DNA from: Aspidiotus rigidus
Taxonomy: Eukaryota; Arthropoda; Insecta; Hemiptera; Diaspididae
DNA length: 64,000 bases
Direction of reading: 5' to 3'
Assembly: GCA_035079385.1 (NCBI GenBank)
Contig: JAVHKY010000026.1
Location: 3,374,501 to 3,438,500, forward strand
Part shown: positions 35,126-48,100 of the stretch, piece after piece
How positions within the stretch are numbered: the stretch's first letter is position 1
Layout of the letters: each line of letters opens with the position of its first letter
Made by a program: the position numbers and the translations under genes
The notes under the pieces: generated by a model
What the model was told of the DNA's origin: nothing
The model's input: the letters and a program-made list of their open reading frames with translations, nothing else
Databases searched by the model: none

Positions 35126-35655
35126 CAGTGGAAACTCTTTATAACGAACCTGAAGGGACCACCAAAAAAATTCGTTATGTAGAAAATTCGTCATACAGAA
35201 ATTTAATTTTTTCATTCGTTTCGACATTTCTAAATAAATGAATAACAAGTGTACACTTTCGATCTTTTGTACAGTATGACTACGATTTTCTCATGTTGGC
35301 TTGTTCACTCTTGTTCATTGATAAGCAGAGCATGGTACATTATTGGTACCGAACTCATTCGAATATGGTAGGTACATTGTACGAACATGTAACCTAACTG
35401 TATTCGGTGCTGTAACTGGCGATTATCAAAGAAGGAAGAAAAAAAATCTATAAAATAGCACGTTATTATTTTTATTAGGCTCAGGTAATGTCAAAAATAC
35501 GTGATTTTCCTTTGAAAAGTCGATAAAAAATTCGTTATCTAGAGAGTAAATTGTTCGTTACAATGAGATTTTTTGACATGTAAAATTCATCGGAGGGGGA
35601 GGGACCAAGGAAAAATTCGTAAAATAGAGGTATTCGTTATAAAGAGTTCCCACTG
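35126..35655. mobile_element. pogo-like MITE (530 bp)
   Basis: The termini CAGTGGAAACTCTTTATAAC and, on the other strand, CAGTGGGAACTCTTTATAAC are near-identical inverted repeats; AAAATTCGTTAT-type motifs recur inside. TA flanks the left end, but the right flank is TG, so the TA duplication has decayed. CAGTGG...ACTC ends are typical of Tc1/pogo-type elements. No transposase is present. Confidence 0.72.
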
Positions 35656-36399
35656 TGTTTCTAAACCGTCTAACTTATACTTGACCGTTATCGAAGGTAA
35701 ATATACTTCCAGCATTGACTAGAGAGGCGGTATTTAAAATTATAGGAAAAAAAAAAAACCGATCTTGCTAACTTAATTCGTTGCTCCTGGGAATTATGTT
35801 GATTGAGGCGAGTAGAAAATTTTCTTCTTGGAGGACCCATTGCCTCCAAATGCCACCAGACAACATCAAACGAGCCTCCATGTACCCGATTCATAGGGCT
35901 CATCAACTAAATTATGTTTAGATGTCTCATTGTTTGTTTAGAGGATTTAAACTATGGGATAAATGGAACCATGGTTGTATTTTTTATGTTTTCAACTTTT
36001 TGCTTGCGTTAACCATGCTAGTATCTTCTGATTGGTCAACGCTTCATAGCACGCTCGCATATTAGCATCGTGTGTGCCGGGCTCACGGGAACAAAGCGCT
36101 TTGTTTTCTACACAAAACGATACTCCGTGAATGCGCGTCGTTGTTGCGTCAAAATCAGTACTGCGCACGTGCAAAGGGTAGACATGAATTTTCATATCTA
36201 ACCTAGGTGAGACATGAATACATATACGCGGGTAAAAAAACTACTAAGCTTTTTCATCGCGTAAAGAAAAACGTTATGTGCAACATGGTCGAAAAAGCAT
36301 TTCTCAACTTGGTGCAAATATCAACCCTTGCCTTTGGCTTGGGTTGCTAACTTTGCACTATCTACGTAATATGTGTAAAAATATCAAAATAAAGATTAT

Positions 36400-37775
36400 A
36401 GATGTTAAATTTTTATGAAAAAAAAAATATTCGTGATCAATGATCCAATATTTCATATAATATTTAAATTTGTAGATGTTTTAATTAAAAATAATTTTCA
36501 TAAAATTTCTTAATTAATTTCATAATAATTTAAAAAATTAATTAGTAGAATATTTATAAAAATATAAATTATTAAAAAAATTAATGAATCAAAATTAAAA
36601 TTTATTATTATTAAAATTCAATATATATTATTTATAGAAAAATTAGATATTAATAATTAAAATTGAAATCAATTTTTAATATTAATAAAATAAAATGAAC
36701 AAATAATTATCATTAATTTATTATTAAGAATAGAAGAATTATTAATAATTATAATTAATAAAAAGTTTATTGGAAGAATTATTTTTAAAATAAAAAATTT
36801 AATTATATTATTTAATATTTTGATACAAAAAAAAATTTTTTTATTTAAAAAATAAAATATTAAATGAATAATCAAATTTTCAATAGATAATTATTATTCG
36901 AAATTAATTTAATAATGAAAATGAAAATAAAGTTTGAAGCTATCAAACTCATAATTTAAAAATCAACAAATACCTAAATATTATTTTAATAAATAAATTA
37001 TTTAAAAAAATTAATTTTATGATTAATATAATAATTATTATAATTATTCCTATAATAACATGAGTTATATGAAATAATGTTATTAAATTTAATAAAAAAT
37101 GAAATTAAAAAATTTATAATTCAAATAATACCTGATATTAAATTTATCATTTATTTATATTTTAATTTAGTTATATTTTTGATTAAAATTAATTAAAAAT
37201 CCTAATAAAGAAATAAAAAAAAATCATTTAATCTATTTAATATATTTATCCAAGTCCTAATTATAATTCTTTTTTCATATTATTTAGTATTTTAAAAATT
37301 TATTTTATTTTAATTGAATATTTTGAATATAAATTTCTAAATTTTGATTCAACAAATTGAATTTATTTCTCAATTTCTTATATTATTCCAATAAAACTTG
37401 AATAAAAAATATCAATTTTATTATAAATAAATTTAAAAATAATATAATACAAATTACACCAAATCTACCTTTTTTTAAAAATAAAATAATTATAAATTGT
37501 AAATCTATATTAATAAATTTTATCAATTTTTGAATATAAAAGTTTAAAATTGAAATATTAATTTTGGGGATTAAAGAATTTTTTGTATTTAATTTATATT
37601 AAATTTAATAAAATAAATACCGTAACTGAGATCTTTTTATTAAAAAACATGTGTATAAATAAATAATTGATATTGTAATTAAAATTTAATATTAAATTAT
37701 TTCTAGAATAAATAAAATGATAAAAAATTATTATTAAAATTGAAATATCTCCTAATTAAAATAAATAATAAAAAA
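36400..37775 (-). pseudogene. Nuclear mitochondrial insertion (probable), COX3-like piece
   Basis: About 1.4 kb of extreme A+T, unlike both flanks. On the minus strand in the invertebrate mitochondrial code, about 37085-36930 reads TLFHMTHVIMG and, further on, KLWVW. This resembles the COX3 landmarks 'FHGLHVIIG' and 'WYWHF'. The frame then breaks. The rest (e.g. the minus-strand frame at 36669-36875, rich in Ile and Asn) looks mitochondrial in composition but could not be assigned. It is a dead copy. Confidence 0.55.
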
Positions 37776-37779
37776 TGAG

Positions 37780-38148
37780 TACTGGGATCGTACAATAAGG
37801 ACAGACAAAGAAGTTGGATGCAATCGACCGGACATAGTTGTGATAGATAAAGAAAAAAAAGAAGCTCAGATAATCGACGTTGCAATTCCCCATATAAATA
37901 ATATTCAAACTGTGTACGATGAGAAAATGAGGAAATATAAAGATTTAGGTGTAGAAATGAAAAGGATATGCAAAGTCGAGAAAATTAAAACATATCCTGT
38001 TGTAATATCAAGTACTGGACATATCCACGCTAGCCTACTAACCAATCTGGAAGAAATGGGAGTCCGAAGCGAGATATACAGAAAAATGCAGAAACCAGTG
38101 ATAATCAGTACTTCTGGAATAGTTAGAGAGGTTATTACCTCGAGCTAG
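37780..38148 (+). pseudogene. C-terminus of a non-LTR retrotransposon with restriction-like endonuclease
   Basis: An open frame from the mitochondrial-insertion border to TAG reads YWDRTIRTDKEVGCNRPDIV, then AQIIDVAIPHINN and DEKMRKYKDL. The RPD...IIDVA...EKMRKY pattern matches the PD-(D/E)xK endonuclease found at the C-terminus of R2/R4/Dong-type elements. The ~122 codons are intact, but everything upstream (reverse transcriptase, zinc finger) is absent, as expected for 5' truncation during target-primed insertion. The (TAA)n run starts ~70 bases after the stop and forms the element's 3' tail. The clade assignment is tentative. Confidence 0.75.
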
Positions 38149-38219
38149 ATTTGCTATTGATACTTGGCCACTGCCCGTACAATAGCGTACCTACCCGCCT
38201 CAAGCGGAGCGAGAAGGAC

Positions 38220-38396
<177 letters not shown>

Positions 38397-38920
38397 TAAA
38401 ATAAACAAATAAGTATCCCCCGAAAAAGTATTTTTTTACCAATATTTACGAGTATTTAATGCGAACATTTTGCCTTCGCAGGCACATAAATCAGTACACT
38501 CTGTCACTTGAGATTATTTCGCGTACATTATTTTACATTTTTTGTTGCACAATTGCTGTTCACACGAACAACGGGTTAGTTCCATACAAACTTTTTCAAC
38601 CGCTCCAAGGGTTGACCATAGTGGCCTACAGTTCCCCTCTATCTCCCCCCCCAAATCAGATGGGCAGGGAAGTACCTGCTCAATAGATGTACATTGCCCT
38701 CCTACTATTGAGCCTCGGAATATTGCGCGGCGCAGATGATGTTCTATGCCTGACTTGGTTGGAGGGATATTTTCGAGTTGCCTGTTCTTTTTGGTCAACA
38801 GATACCGATGACATTCGTTGACTGTGGTATATGGGCACGATATGTTAGCAGTAGAGAAGGAAACATAAAAGAAAAAAGAATTTAAAAAAACTCGCAGCCC
38901 TCACAGTTAGCTGCTCGGAA

Positions 38921-39515
38921 TTGCCTTCATTAACTCTGTTAATTGAGGCAAACAGGGAACCTGTTTTATGGGAGTAATCATGTGAGTGTCATTTTTTGCT
39001 TTTTGTCGTCTCAAGTAGAGTGAACTTTGTTCCTCACCACCTTGGGAAGGCCTATCCTGTTATCAGTTCGGAGATCTGATGACGTCACGATTTGATGACG
39101 TCATAATCTGATGACGTCACACGATCTAATGACGTTACGATCTGGTGACGTCACGATGGAGATCTGTGACGTCACGATCATCGTGCCATCACTATCTGAT
39201 GACGTCACAGAGCTAGTAAACCTATAGTATAAAGGAAGCCTAAGACCTAGTACAGAGCTAGGACAAACTGCTAGTATAAGCTATTGATAAGGATCTTGTA
39301 AGCTTATGGTATGAAGGATGCCTAGACCTAGTATAAAGGAGGCTTGGACCTAGTATACGCCTAGTATAATACGTAGTATAAACCTAGTATAATATACTGC
39401 ATGAAGCAGAGAGGATAAGTCCCCCTCCTATCACTTCATCAAAATTTTTCTAAGTCCCGTTTTCTTGCTGGACGGCGGCCGGCGGCCGGCCCCCGATAAA
39501 ACAGGTTCCCTGTTA
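38921..39515 (-). mobile_element. Family B Helentron-associated-like element, short copy
   Basis: The minus-strand 5' end is TAACAGGGAACCTGTTTTAT. The 3' end is ATAAAACAGGTTCCCTG followed by the clearest family B stem-loop: TTGCCT(caa)TTAAC, loop AGA, GTTAA(tga)AGGCAA. The interior holds TGACGTCA repeats and the conserved tail with many CTAGTATAA motifs (39230-39400). Confidence 0.78.
39076..39210. promoter_or_regulatory. Cluster of six TGACGTCA (CRE-type) palindromes
   Basis: Six exact TGACGTCA octamers and one near-match (TGACGTTA) in about 130 bp, spaced irregularly by ATTTGA- or ATCTGA-type linkers. TGACGTCA is the CREB/ATF consensus. The cluster lies inside a transposon, so any regulatory role is speculative. 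Confidence 0.6.
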
Positions 39516-42012
39516 AAACAAAAGAAACGGCACGTTCATAGTGCATTTTATGAGAAATTTTATGGGGAACAACTTTCGTTTGAAGACTTTTTCTCTTGTT
39601 GAACCTTGACGAGATATTTCCCAAAAACTAATTTTCAGGAGCACTAACTTCCCACCCCCGTCCCCCATATGGGGGTGGGGACTGGTAATATATCTTGAAC
39701 TATTTGCTGTGATATAACAGACATATGTGCAAAGTATCATTTTTTATAATCACGAAGTGCAGGGTACCCCCTTATTTGGAACACTAACGTCTCCTTTGTA
39801 GCTAGAAAAGTCGGTAAAACCCGGTGATTAACTGTTATACTATCGCGCTGGAGCTTGGGCTATTTTATGTTCTACTGATTTATGCTACGTTCGCTTATAC
39901 GGTTATCCTTGTAGATAACGACGATATAGGTATGATGATAGTGTCGTCTTATTATTGGCTTCCTGCTGTTGGAACGCACTTTAAATCAATCTTTAAATAA
40001 ATAAATTTATAATTTCAATAATAAGTTTTGAAATTCTAATCAATAATTTGATTAGAATTTAACTGTAAACTATTGGCATGGAATTCTCTAGGTGTATGAG
40101 GCTAGATTTCTTGATAGAAAATTAATTCGAATGTAAAAACAGAGATTGGCACTTACAGTGAAGTCCTTAATGAAGATTAGTAAATGTATTACAGTGAATT
40201 TCGTTTTGACTTTTTAAGACGATTGTAAAATACGACGTGTTCACATAATAAAGTTCCGTTTTTACGAGTATTGTTCCGAAAATAGTGCGGTTAATGCGCG
40301 TGAAGTAGAATTTCAGTTGAAAAGGTGACTTTGAAAATCAATGAACACGAAGTTCTGATTGTAGTCATCATTTTAAGGTATGTAGGCATGATTGTACGGT
40401 ATTCAGCATTTCTTCGTTTGCTCGGGGTAGGCTAGGCAACCCAAAGAGTTTGGATGTGAATAAAAATGCTTCGATCAAGTTACACCTTGATTTCAACTCT
40501 ACATATTGAATATTTTTATCGATTCCAAAGAAGTTCTCGGGGAATCATATTCAACGGGAAGGGTGCATAAGTTCAGTGGAGTACCAAATATTTTTGGAAC
40601 TTGGGACCAAAGATTTTTAAAAATTACCAGCGAATAAAGTTATTGTTTACAAACTTTTCTGGAGAGTACCCGCGAGTTCGGTTAATAGCTACAAGTGAAA
40701 TATAATTTAATAAAAGTTTTTTACTCTGATTTACATACTTTCTAATCAAAAAGGAAGAATCATGTAAGGATATCACTTTTCCTCGTCTTGTTTGTATTCT
40801 CCAGACTTTCTTCGCATCTTCTTAGTTGTCAGAAATCTTCCCTATAAAGAACAAACCTAATTCCTCCCACCCCTTATATTTACTGCTCTCCTTTGGAGTC
40901 GAAATATCTTGGTTTCGGTCCGACTTACGTATATCTGTAATTTTCTTCCAAACGAACCTTACATCAGTCATCTGGCTTATTTGATACTGGAAACTTTCTG
41001 GGGACCAACCTTTAGGTAGATAGTCTCTTCTGGTAAGAATTTTCTCTCGATAGTAGACGGATTTTGTTGCGCCAAGGATCAACCTCTCTGTTTCTGCATT
41101 CGCATCTGCGTTTCTCTATAATTTCAAATGCTCCGTAACTTATTTTACTATACGTGGGACCACCCGCCAATGAAAATTTAACGTCCTTTAGACAGTAATT
41201 TATGACAACAAGCAGTCACCTCATTCAGCAAAATTCGCTCTCGAAAGTCATTTACTGCTTCTATTTCACCCGTTGCGTAACATACTGTTTACTTTTTCTT
41301 CTTTCTCTCCTCCTTCGTCTCTTTTATATTTATAGACAAGTAAATTTCTTCGGCTAATAATGATAACTCCATAATAATTATAACGAGTTTACGAAGAACT
41401 CCTACATAATAAAAAGCCCCTACTTGAATGGACGATCAGTCTTCGTAGTTGCCTATGGCTCATTTTCTGCGGCGAAATAATTTATACACGTTATTGTGAT
41501 TCTTTTCATGTTTTCAAACGTCAAGTAAAAACTTTATTGTAAAAAATTACATTTACACTACTCTTAATTTTATTACATAAAACGCATTCTATAGACTATC
41601 GGTACAACTTTGTAGTTAACGCAGTGAAAACTTTTCAGTAAAATGTCATGTAAATAGGCTTCAACGTATTGCATTGAACAGAAAATATTAAATTCCTAGT
41701 TTCGGAAATCACATTATACTATAGAGACTTGAAATACATCAATTTAATATTAATTAGGTAACTTGGATCACAAAAGGCTATTTTCAATCGTATATTCCCG
41801 TTGTTTAAAAAGTTAGGAACATCCCAAAACTTGAATGTTTATGTTTATACATAATTCGAACTTTCTTCATTCATTTCGACAGCGTTGTTTTCGGTACGAG
41901 TTATTGGAAACTAAAATCTAAAAAAAGAGAGAGAGCACCGCGACTGAATTTATATCAGCGAGCAATGTGAGACCACAAATTAGGAAAATTATGTCGCCAC
42001 TAGATTTCTATC
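39516..42012. other. Sequence downstream of the JHBP gene, no second gene recognised
   Basis: 41533-42012 is the likely 3' untranslated region of the JHBP gene. The minus-strand frame at 40822-41082 (86 codons) matches no family I recognise. No transposon termini were seen between 39.8 and 42.0 kb. Confidence 0.4.
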
Positions 42013-42167
42013 TTAATTTTCGGGCAATATTTCGTCCAATAGGACCGCTCCCAAAATCTGATTTCCGAACTGGAATATAAATTCGGTCGCGATATCTTCA
42101 GCGATAGGGGATGCTATGTCGAGTATTTGGCGACGATTGTTTGTGTAGAAACTGATCGCTGTTTCGG
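42013..42167 (-). CDS. JHBP-like gene, exon 6 (C-terminus and stop)
   Basis: Exon 6 has 155 bases after a pyrimidine-rich acceptor (TTTCTTTCAG). It encodes ETAISFYTNNRRQILDIA, PIAEDIATEFIFQFGNQI, LGAVLLDEILPEN and a TAA stop. It matches the usual takeout ending (a 'N.NWR.....P...E.I...F' helix, then a hydrophobic run and 'LPE'). A candidate poly(A) signal, AATAAA on the minus strand, is at 41538-41533, giving a 3' untranslated region of about 0.5 kb. Confidence 0.9.
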
Positions 42168-45100
42168 CTGAAAGAAAGAAGAAACAAAAAGTAAGATGAA
42201 AATCGCCATGAATTTTGTTGTCGCTGCTGACATACAATTGAATCTTGGACTACAAAAGCTCATAAAATCATCATCAACAGGGAATCTGTGGGTTTTTCGG
42301 GAGAATGTCCGCCGTCCGTCCGGCTGGTAAGGCCCGGAACTCGAAAATTGTTCAAGTCCCTCTCCTATGATATATAGTTTGGGACGGGGCCTGTGACGTC
42401 ACAGTTTGATAACGTCATAGTTCAGTCTTGAGACATCATAGATTAGTTCTTTTCTAAATTCCTTTCCTATGATATATAGCTCCAAAGTTCGGGCTGGTGA
42501 CGCCACAATTTACATATTTCAATTCTCACGTGCCACATAACTAAGTCACCCTCCTACCCTTCTACCATATACAGCATGAGGATCGTTTTCATGGTCCCCT
42601 CCCACGTATCACATGTAGCTCTAAAGTCCGGATCTGCGCCGTTACAAGTTGACGACGTCATAGATCAATTTTAACGGAAAACCTGTTGTATAGGGGGGTC
42701 GGAAAAAACGTCTGCTGTTCGGCCAGCAAAGGTAGAAGCTCAGGAATTCCTTTCATATATATATCTCGGAGGTAGAAATTTTTCCAGGTCGCCCGCCTAT
42801 CATAATTATATAGCTTGAAGGGCGGCGCCTATAACGTCACATTTTTATAACGTCATGGGTCAGGATTGTGGCGTCACAATTATCTGATGATGTCGTAGAC
42901 CAGTTGTTTTTTACAAGTCTCCCTCCTATCATATACAGTATAACTTGCATGCGGGGTCTGTGACGTCACAGTTTGATGACGTCATAGGTAAGCTTCGTGA
43001 CGTCACAATCTCATGACGTCATAGACCAGTTTTTCTAAATTTCCTCGTAATATCAATAGCTTCAAAATCCGAGTCTCTGACGTCACAATTCGATGACTTT
43101 AAAGATCAGTTCTAAATGGGAACCTGTTTTATCGGGGAGGGCGGGGGGTTTCCAAGTTCAGATCCCACTTCCCCATAATTAAGTCCTCCTCCTACCCCTC
43201 TATCATAATTATATAGCTTGGAGGTCGTATCATATATAGCTTGGAAGTCAACATTTTTCAAGTTCACCCCTTTCACATGTAGCTTTCAAGTCCGGATCTG
43301 TAACGTCACAGGTTGATGACGTCATAGGTTAGCCTTTTGACGTCACAATTCGATGATGTTATAGATCAGTTTTGACAGGGAGCTTGTTTTATCGGGGAGG
43401 GGGGGTCGGGAAAAATATCCACCGGCCGGCAAAGTTGGAAGCTCGAAATTTCCTTTCATGTATATATCTCTAGGAATTTTTCAAGTCCACCACCTGTCAT
43501 ATATAGCTTGGAGGGCAGCGCCTGTGACGTCACAGTTTTATAACGTCATGGGTCAGCCCTGGGGCGCCACAATCTGATGACGTCATAGATCAGTTGTTTT
43601 TTGCAAAGTCACCCTCCTACCATGTGTAACTTTTGGGTGCGGGGCCTGTGACGTCACAATCTTATGTCATAGATCAGTTTTTTCTAAAATCCCCTCCTAT
43701 TCTGAATAGCTTCAAAGTCCGGGCCTGTGATGTCACGTCACAAGCTACATTTTTCAGATCCCACGTGGCTCATAACAAAGTTCCCCTCCTACCCCTTTAC
43801 CAGTGTTACTAGATCCAAATTTTATGAAGTGCCACATGCCACAAAACTGTGACAGCAATGCCTGGGACCAGCTCTGGAGCCGTATTTTGACCGGAAAAAT
43901 TGTGCCACTTTCAAAAGTTAATGTGCCACCGAGGTCAGAAATGTGCCACTGTGGCAAAATTGTACCACACCTGGCAACACTGCCCTCTATCATGTGTAGC
44001 TTGGAGATCGTATCATAATTATATAGCTTGGAAGTCAAAATTCTTACAAGCCCCTTCCTATGACTTGTAGGTCCCCGTATCTATAACGTCACAATCTGAT
44101 GACTTCATGGATTCCCATAAAACAGTGTCCCTGCCATCTCTTGTTTAACGCCGTTGAAGAAGCCGTGAATTTGTTTTTGTTGTTGTAATGCTCACGACTC
44201 TTCATTCCTCAAGCCTAATTCTTCTTCAATTCCCATATTTCACTTTCCATGTTATATCATCTGGTGAAGTAGTATTGGAGATAAACTTGCAGTATTCTCA
44301 CTTACTTATGACTTCGTTATTCCTGTTTCCATCGGTATTGGTGGCGGTTCCGGTAGCGTCACCGATTCTCAGTTTCGTGATCACTGTTTTGATTTGAGCG
44401 ATTTGTCTACCTTTCTTGTCAGTGGTTAGTTCTCCCGTGCCACTGAGATCAGCTTTAATATTAGCTATTAAAAAAAAAGTTAAAAACGACTTGTAGAGAG
44501 ACAAATTGTAATCAAAATTGAATATCGTTATTAACTCAATGTCTACCCACTGATATTTCCTCTGAAGATACCCTTTCCTCTCAATGGTATCACCAATACT
44601 CTTCCATCGATATCGTACTCGCAGCTAGCTTGGATCCATGGTAACGTGATTGTACCTTCGGCCGTAAGTTTTTCGTAGTTGACTCTGTAAAACATTGAAC
44701 GGATAAAAATGATTAGGGTAATGATGAACTACACAAGGAGATTTGTAGCAAATTCTTGATGAAAGTATGTGGGAGAGTGTTGGATAGCTGTTGCACAAAA
44801 GTCTGTCAGTGTTTTGTGGCCATCAACTCTTCTTCTGATTTTGAGTTTCACATTTTCGCTCGTACTTTGTGAAAGACTTTCTATTGAATGGTGAAGGGTA
44901 CCTTGTGAGGTACTTTTGGGGCACTTTGATCGCCATTTTTTACCTTTTGATGAAAATCAAAATCCCCCACTTACACCCAAATATTTGGTGTGGAACTGGA
45001 AAATTGTCCAATGGGGAGAGGGTTTTGGACAATCATGTTCATCAAAGGTCCTAAAATGCATCTCTTCATAAAAGTCTTTACAATGTAACCTTGTTTGGTA

Positions 45101-48100
45101 ACTTTTGATGATGAGGCTTTTCATCCACCAACAAAATTTGACTATGATTATACCATTAAAAACCATTTAAACTCTATCGTATACTTCTAGAGATTCAATG
45201 TCTCTCTTTAGCTTTCACAATATATTTCCTCCATGTGGATCAGTGCGAAAAGTTTTTTTTTTTTTTTTTTTTGGGGGGGGGGGAAGGGAAATTTTCTAGT
45301 CTCTTCCACTATCTCTTCAATGTCAGAAATTCTTCCATTCCCTCGTAGCTGCAATTCAGCGCAGATAGTGTCTGGCTCGGTCAATAGAATGAATGTGGTC
45401 AGTCCAGGCCATTGCCACAAACAATCAAATATTTTTATTGGATGGAGAATCCATTTTTATTCAGATAAGTTTCACAACTTCAAAGGCTAAGATGAAAAGT
45501 CTTCTTGAAAATTTCAAATTTTTTCAAGTTTCACCATCGCGAATTGTTTGTAGATTCCTAAGATCATCGGACGGACGTCAAGATAAAATCTGAGTAGAGG
45601 GGGCGATAAATACGCCTTTGCGTTTTGTACAGATCTTATGTGAAGATCCACTCTATTGTAAAAATCCTAATCATACTTACTTCAGATTTTTTACGGAGAA
45701 ATTAGTGCCGCCCCATGCTTTCAAATCTTTCAATTTCAAACGTAGATCCAACGCTTCTTGTTTCCTATTAATTTCTACGTTCGGTATGACTAGAGGTTCG
45801 AGCGCTGGGATCTTCATCTTGGGTATACCTGAAACATGAAAGTACGTTTTGCAGATTGAATCATTCCGGGTTCCAAAGAATTTTCTCTGCGCCCGTCCAA
45901 AATTTTATGACTAAAGAAAGTCTTTCTCTTTTTCTTACTTTCTCCGTCTTCTCTTTCCTCCCCGTTCAACTGATTTTAGAAGTTGAAAGAGAAGTTCCTA
46001 CCTTCCAGCTATAAAGAGAGGAATTAGAGGCTCTTCCAAAAAGGAAATTTGCTTCTGAGATTCTCCAGTTCAGAGTCTCTGGTGAAGTGACGCCATCGTC
46101 TCTCTATTTAGTCTTTCATCAAAACTCTTCTAAATCCCTTTGACGACGCCACTTCGCGAATTTAAGTCGCCTTCTTTTTATCGAAGTAAAATTTTGACAT
46201 TTTTTCAAGTCCCTCCTCTATACAAATTCGGAGCTTTCTAAAATTGCGACCTTCGAGCCATTCCCGTAAGGTCCATGTCCCCAGCCTCTCATCTCAATTC
46301 TTGGAGTGGGGGTGAGTGGATTCGTTTGTGCTGTTCTACTTCACATCCAACTGATGGGGAGGCTGTAGACATGAAAGACTTTTAATTTGGGCACTTAGTG
46401 AATTTTCGGGACAGTACTGATGGAATTGTTTGTGCTACATTTTTGCTGGATCGTACCGTAGAGTTTCTCGTTTATGCTAGCAATCCTTTCAGGGAGGGAG
46501 TTTTGATAAGAAATTTGCAGCTGTTAATCTCACGTTTAACTCCTCTCACGTGTTCGAGAAAATTGAAACGCTCATTTTCCTTTGCATCACAATGGCCGAA
46601 AAGGTCATAGACCTTGGAGACGTAAGAGGACTTCTCCATTACGACAATGGCATTACCTTTGTCAGCCTTCGTAATGATTAAGCACCCTCCTCTGTATCCC
46701 TTTGATCACCTCAATTGCAAAATCGTTTATGCGAGGGAGGGGTATTGCGGATGAGGGTTCGGCATGCTAAAATTCATGTTGTTCCAGGCGGTTTGTTTCA
46801 AGCAGTGCGGCAGAGAAAATGGAACTGAAGAAGAGGTCTTCTATTGTGGACGGTCACCTTGTGGACTCGTGGCGAGGGATTCACCGCAGCTTTCGTTGTT
46901 CCAGACCACGGAGGGAACCTTACCGACAAATTGGTTACCTGCTGTGGACTCGCAGTGAGAGATCGACTATAGCCCCGCTTCAATCATACTCGTAGCTAGA
47001 GGTCGATCTTTTACTGCGAGCACACAACAGATAACGAGCCTCTTAGTAACATTCGTTCCAGTGCATGGAACAATGAGAATTTCCGCAAATTTGCTCGCTT
47101 CGATTGTACGCGGGGTCGAAGTCAAACTCTAACCGCGAGTCCACAACAGAAGACCACTTCCTCGGTTCCATTTCCTCCGCATCGCTTGAAACAACCAAAA
47201 TTTCAGCGCGTTTTCGCGCTTTGAACTCGGAGACGAAATCGATCTCTCACGGCGAGGTATTGAAATAAAAGCAATTGAAGTCGTGTCGTATCAAAGACTC
47301 TACGGCAGCTGCAATACTCTCTCATTTATGGTAGCACAAGAGACAACAAGGTCGGTTTCAAGCTTTCATGAAAAAAGTCCTCCGGAAAGTAGACTTGGCC
47401 TGCCTTGGTCGGGAAATGTTTCAAATGTTGTCAAAATGTTGTCCCCAATGAGAAAACTCGAAATACAAAAAATTGGACCCATCCGCTCACTCACATGGGC
47501 TGCAGAGTCATTTTTAGGCCTAAAATCCAAATGGCTGTATCTCAGGCAATAATGATCGCACAGCAATGACACTTGGGGACATTTTAGTATATGTGAACTT
47601 TCATCCACGGTATTTTTTTCAAAAAAAATCATTCATATTTTCCCTAGTTTCTAGCAATAACAAAACTTCAAACTCAAATAAAAAAAACGGGGGGGGAGGC
47701 ACCTGGGGAAAATCCTTCATTTGAAGCGCCATACCCTCTACTACAACATACATGAGTACCATAGTCCTCGGTGAGGTGGAACATTCCCAAAAAAATAATA
47801 TTCAATGAATTTCTGTGATTTTCCCATGAATAGCGGGGTGAACTATGACTGCTACCGCAATAGACCGCGTGAAATTAATAGACAATGTTCGAGCTGAAAA
47901 ATACGCACTCCTCCGTGGGATGAAATGGGAATGTAGATAGACCAAAAATATATTTTCAGTATTTCGTTTATAGATTTGGTCAATTCTCACGTAAACACAT
48001 CCATCGATTAGGTGGAGTACGTTAGATTGAGAAAAATAGTTGAAAAATTTTCCAGGCGCTGGAACTTCTGGAAATGACAAATAGTCGAGAAAATTCACTT

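Larger units (their letters stand above)
42276..44166 (+). mobile_element. Family B composite in JHBP intron 5
   Basis: Opens with CAACAGGGAATCTGTG and closes with ATAAAACAGTGTCCCTG and a stem-loop (GTTTAACGCCGTTGA) ending AGAAGCCGTG. Further 5'-type motifs at about 42675, 43120 and 43376 suggest several internal duplications or nested truncated copies. Most of the body is CTGTGACGTCACA / TTGATGACGTCATAG spacers alternating with CCTATCATATATAGC units. It lies entirely within the intron, opposite to the gene's direction. Confidence 0.7.
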
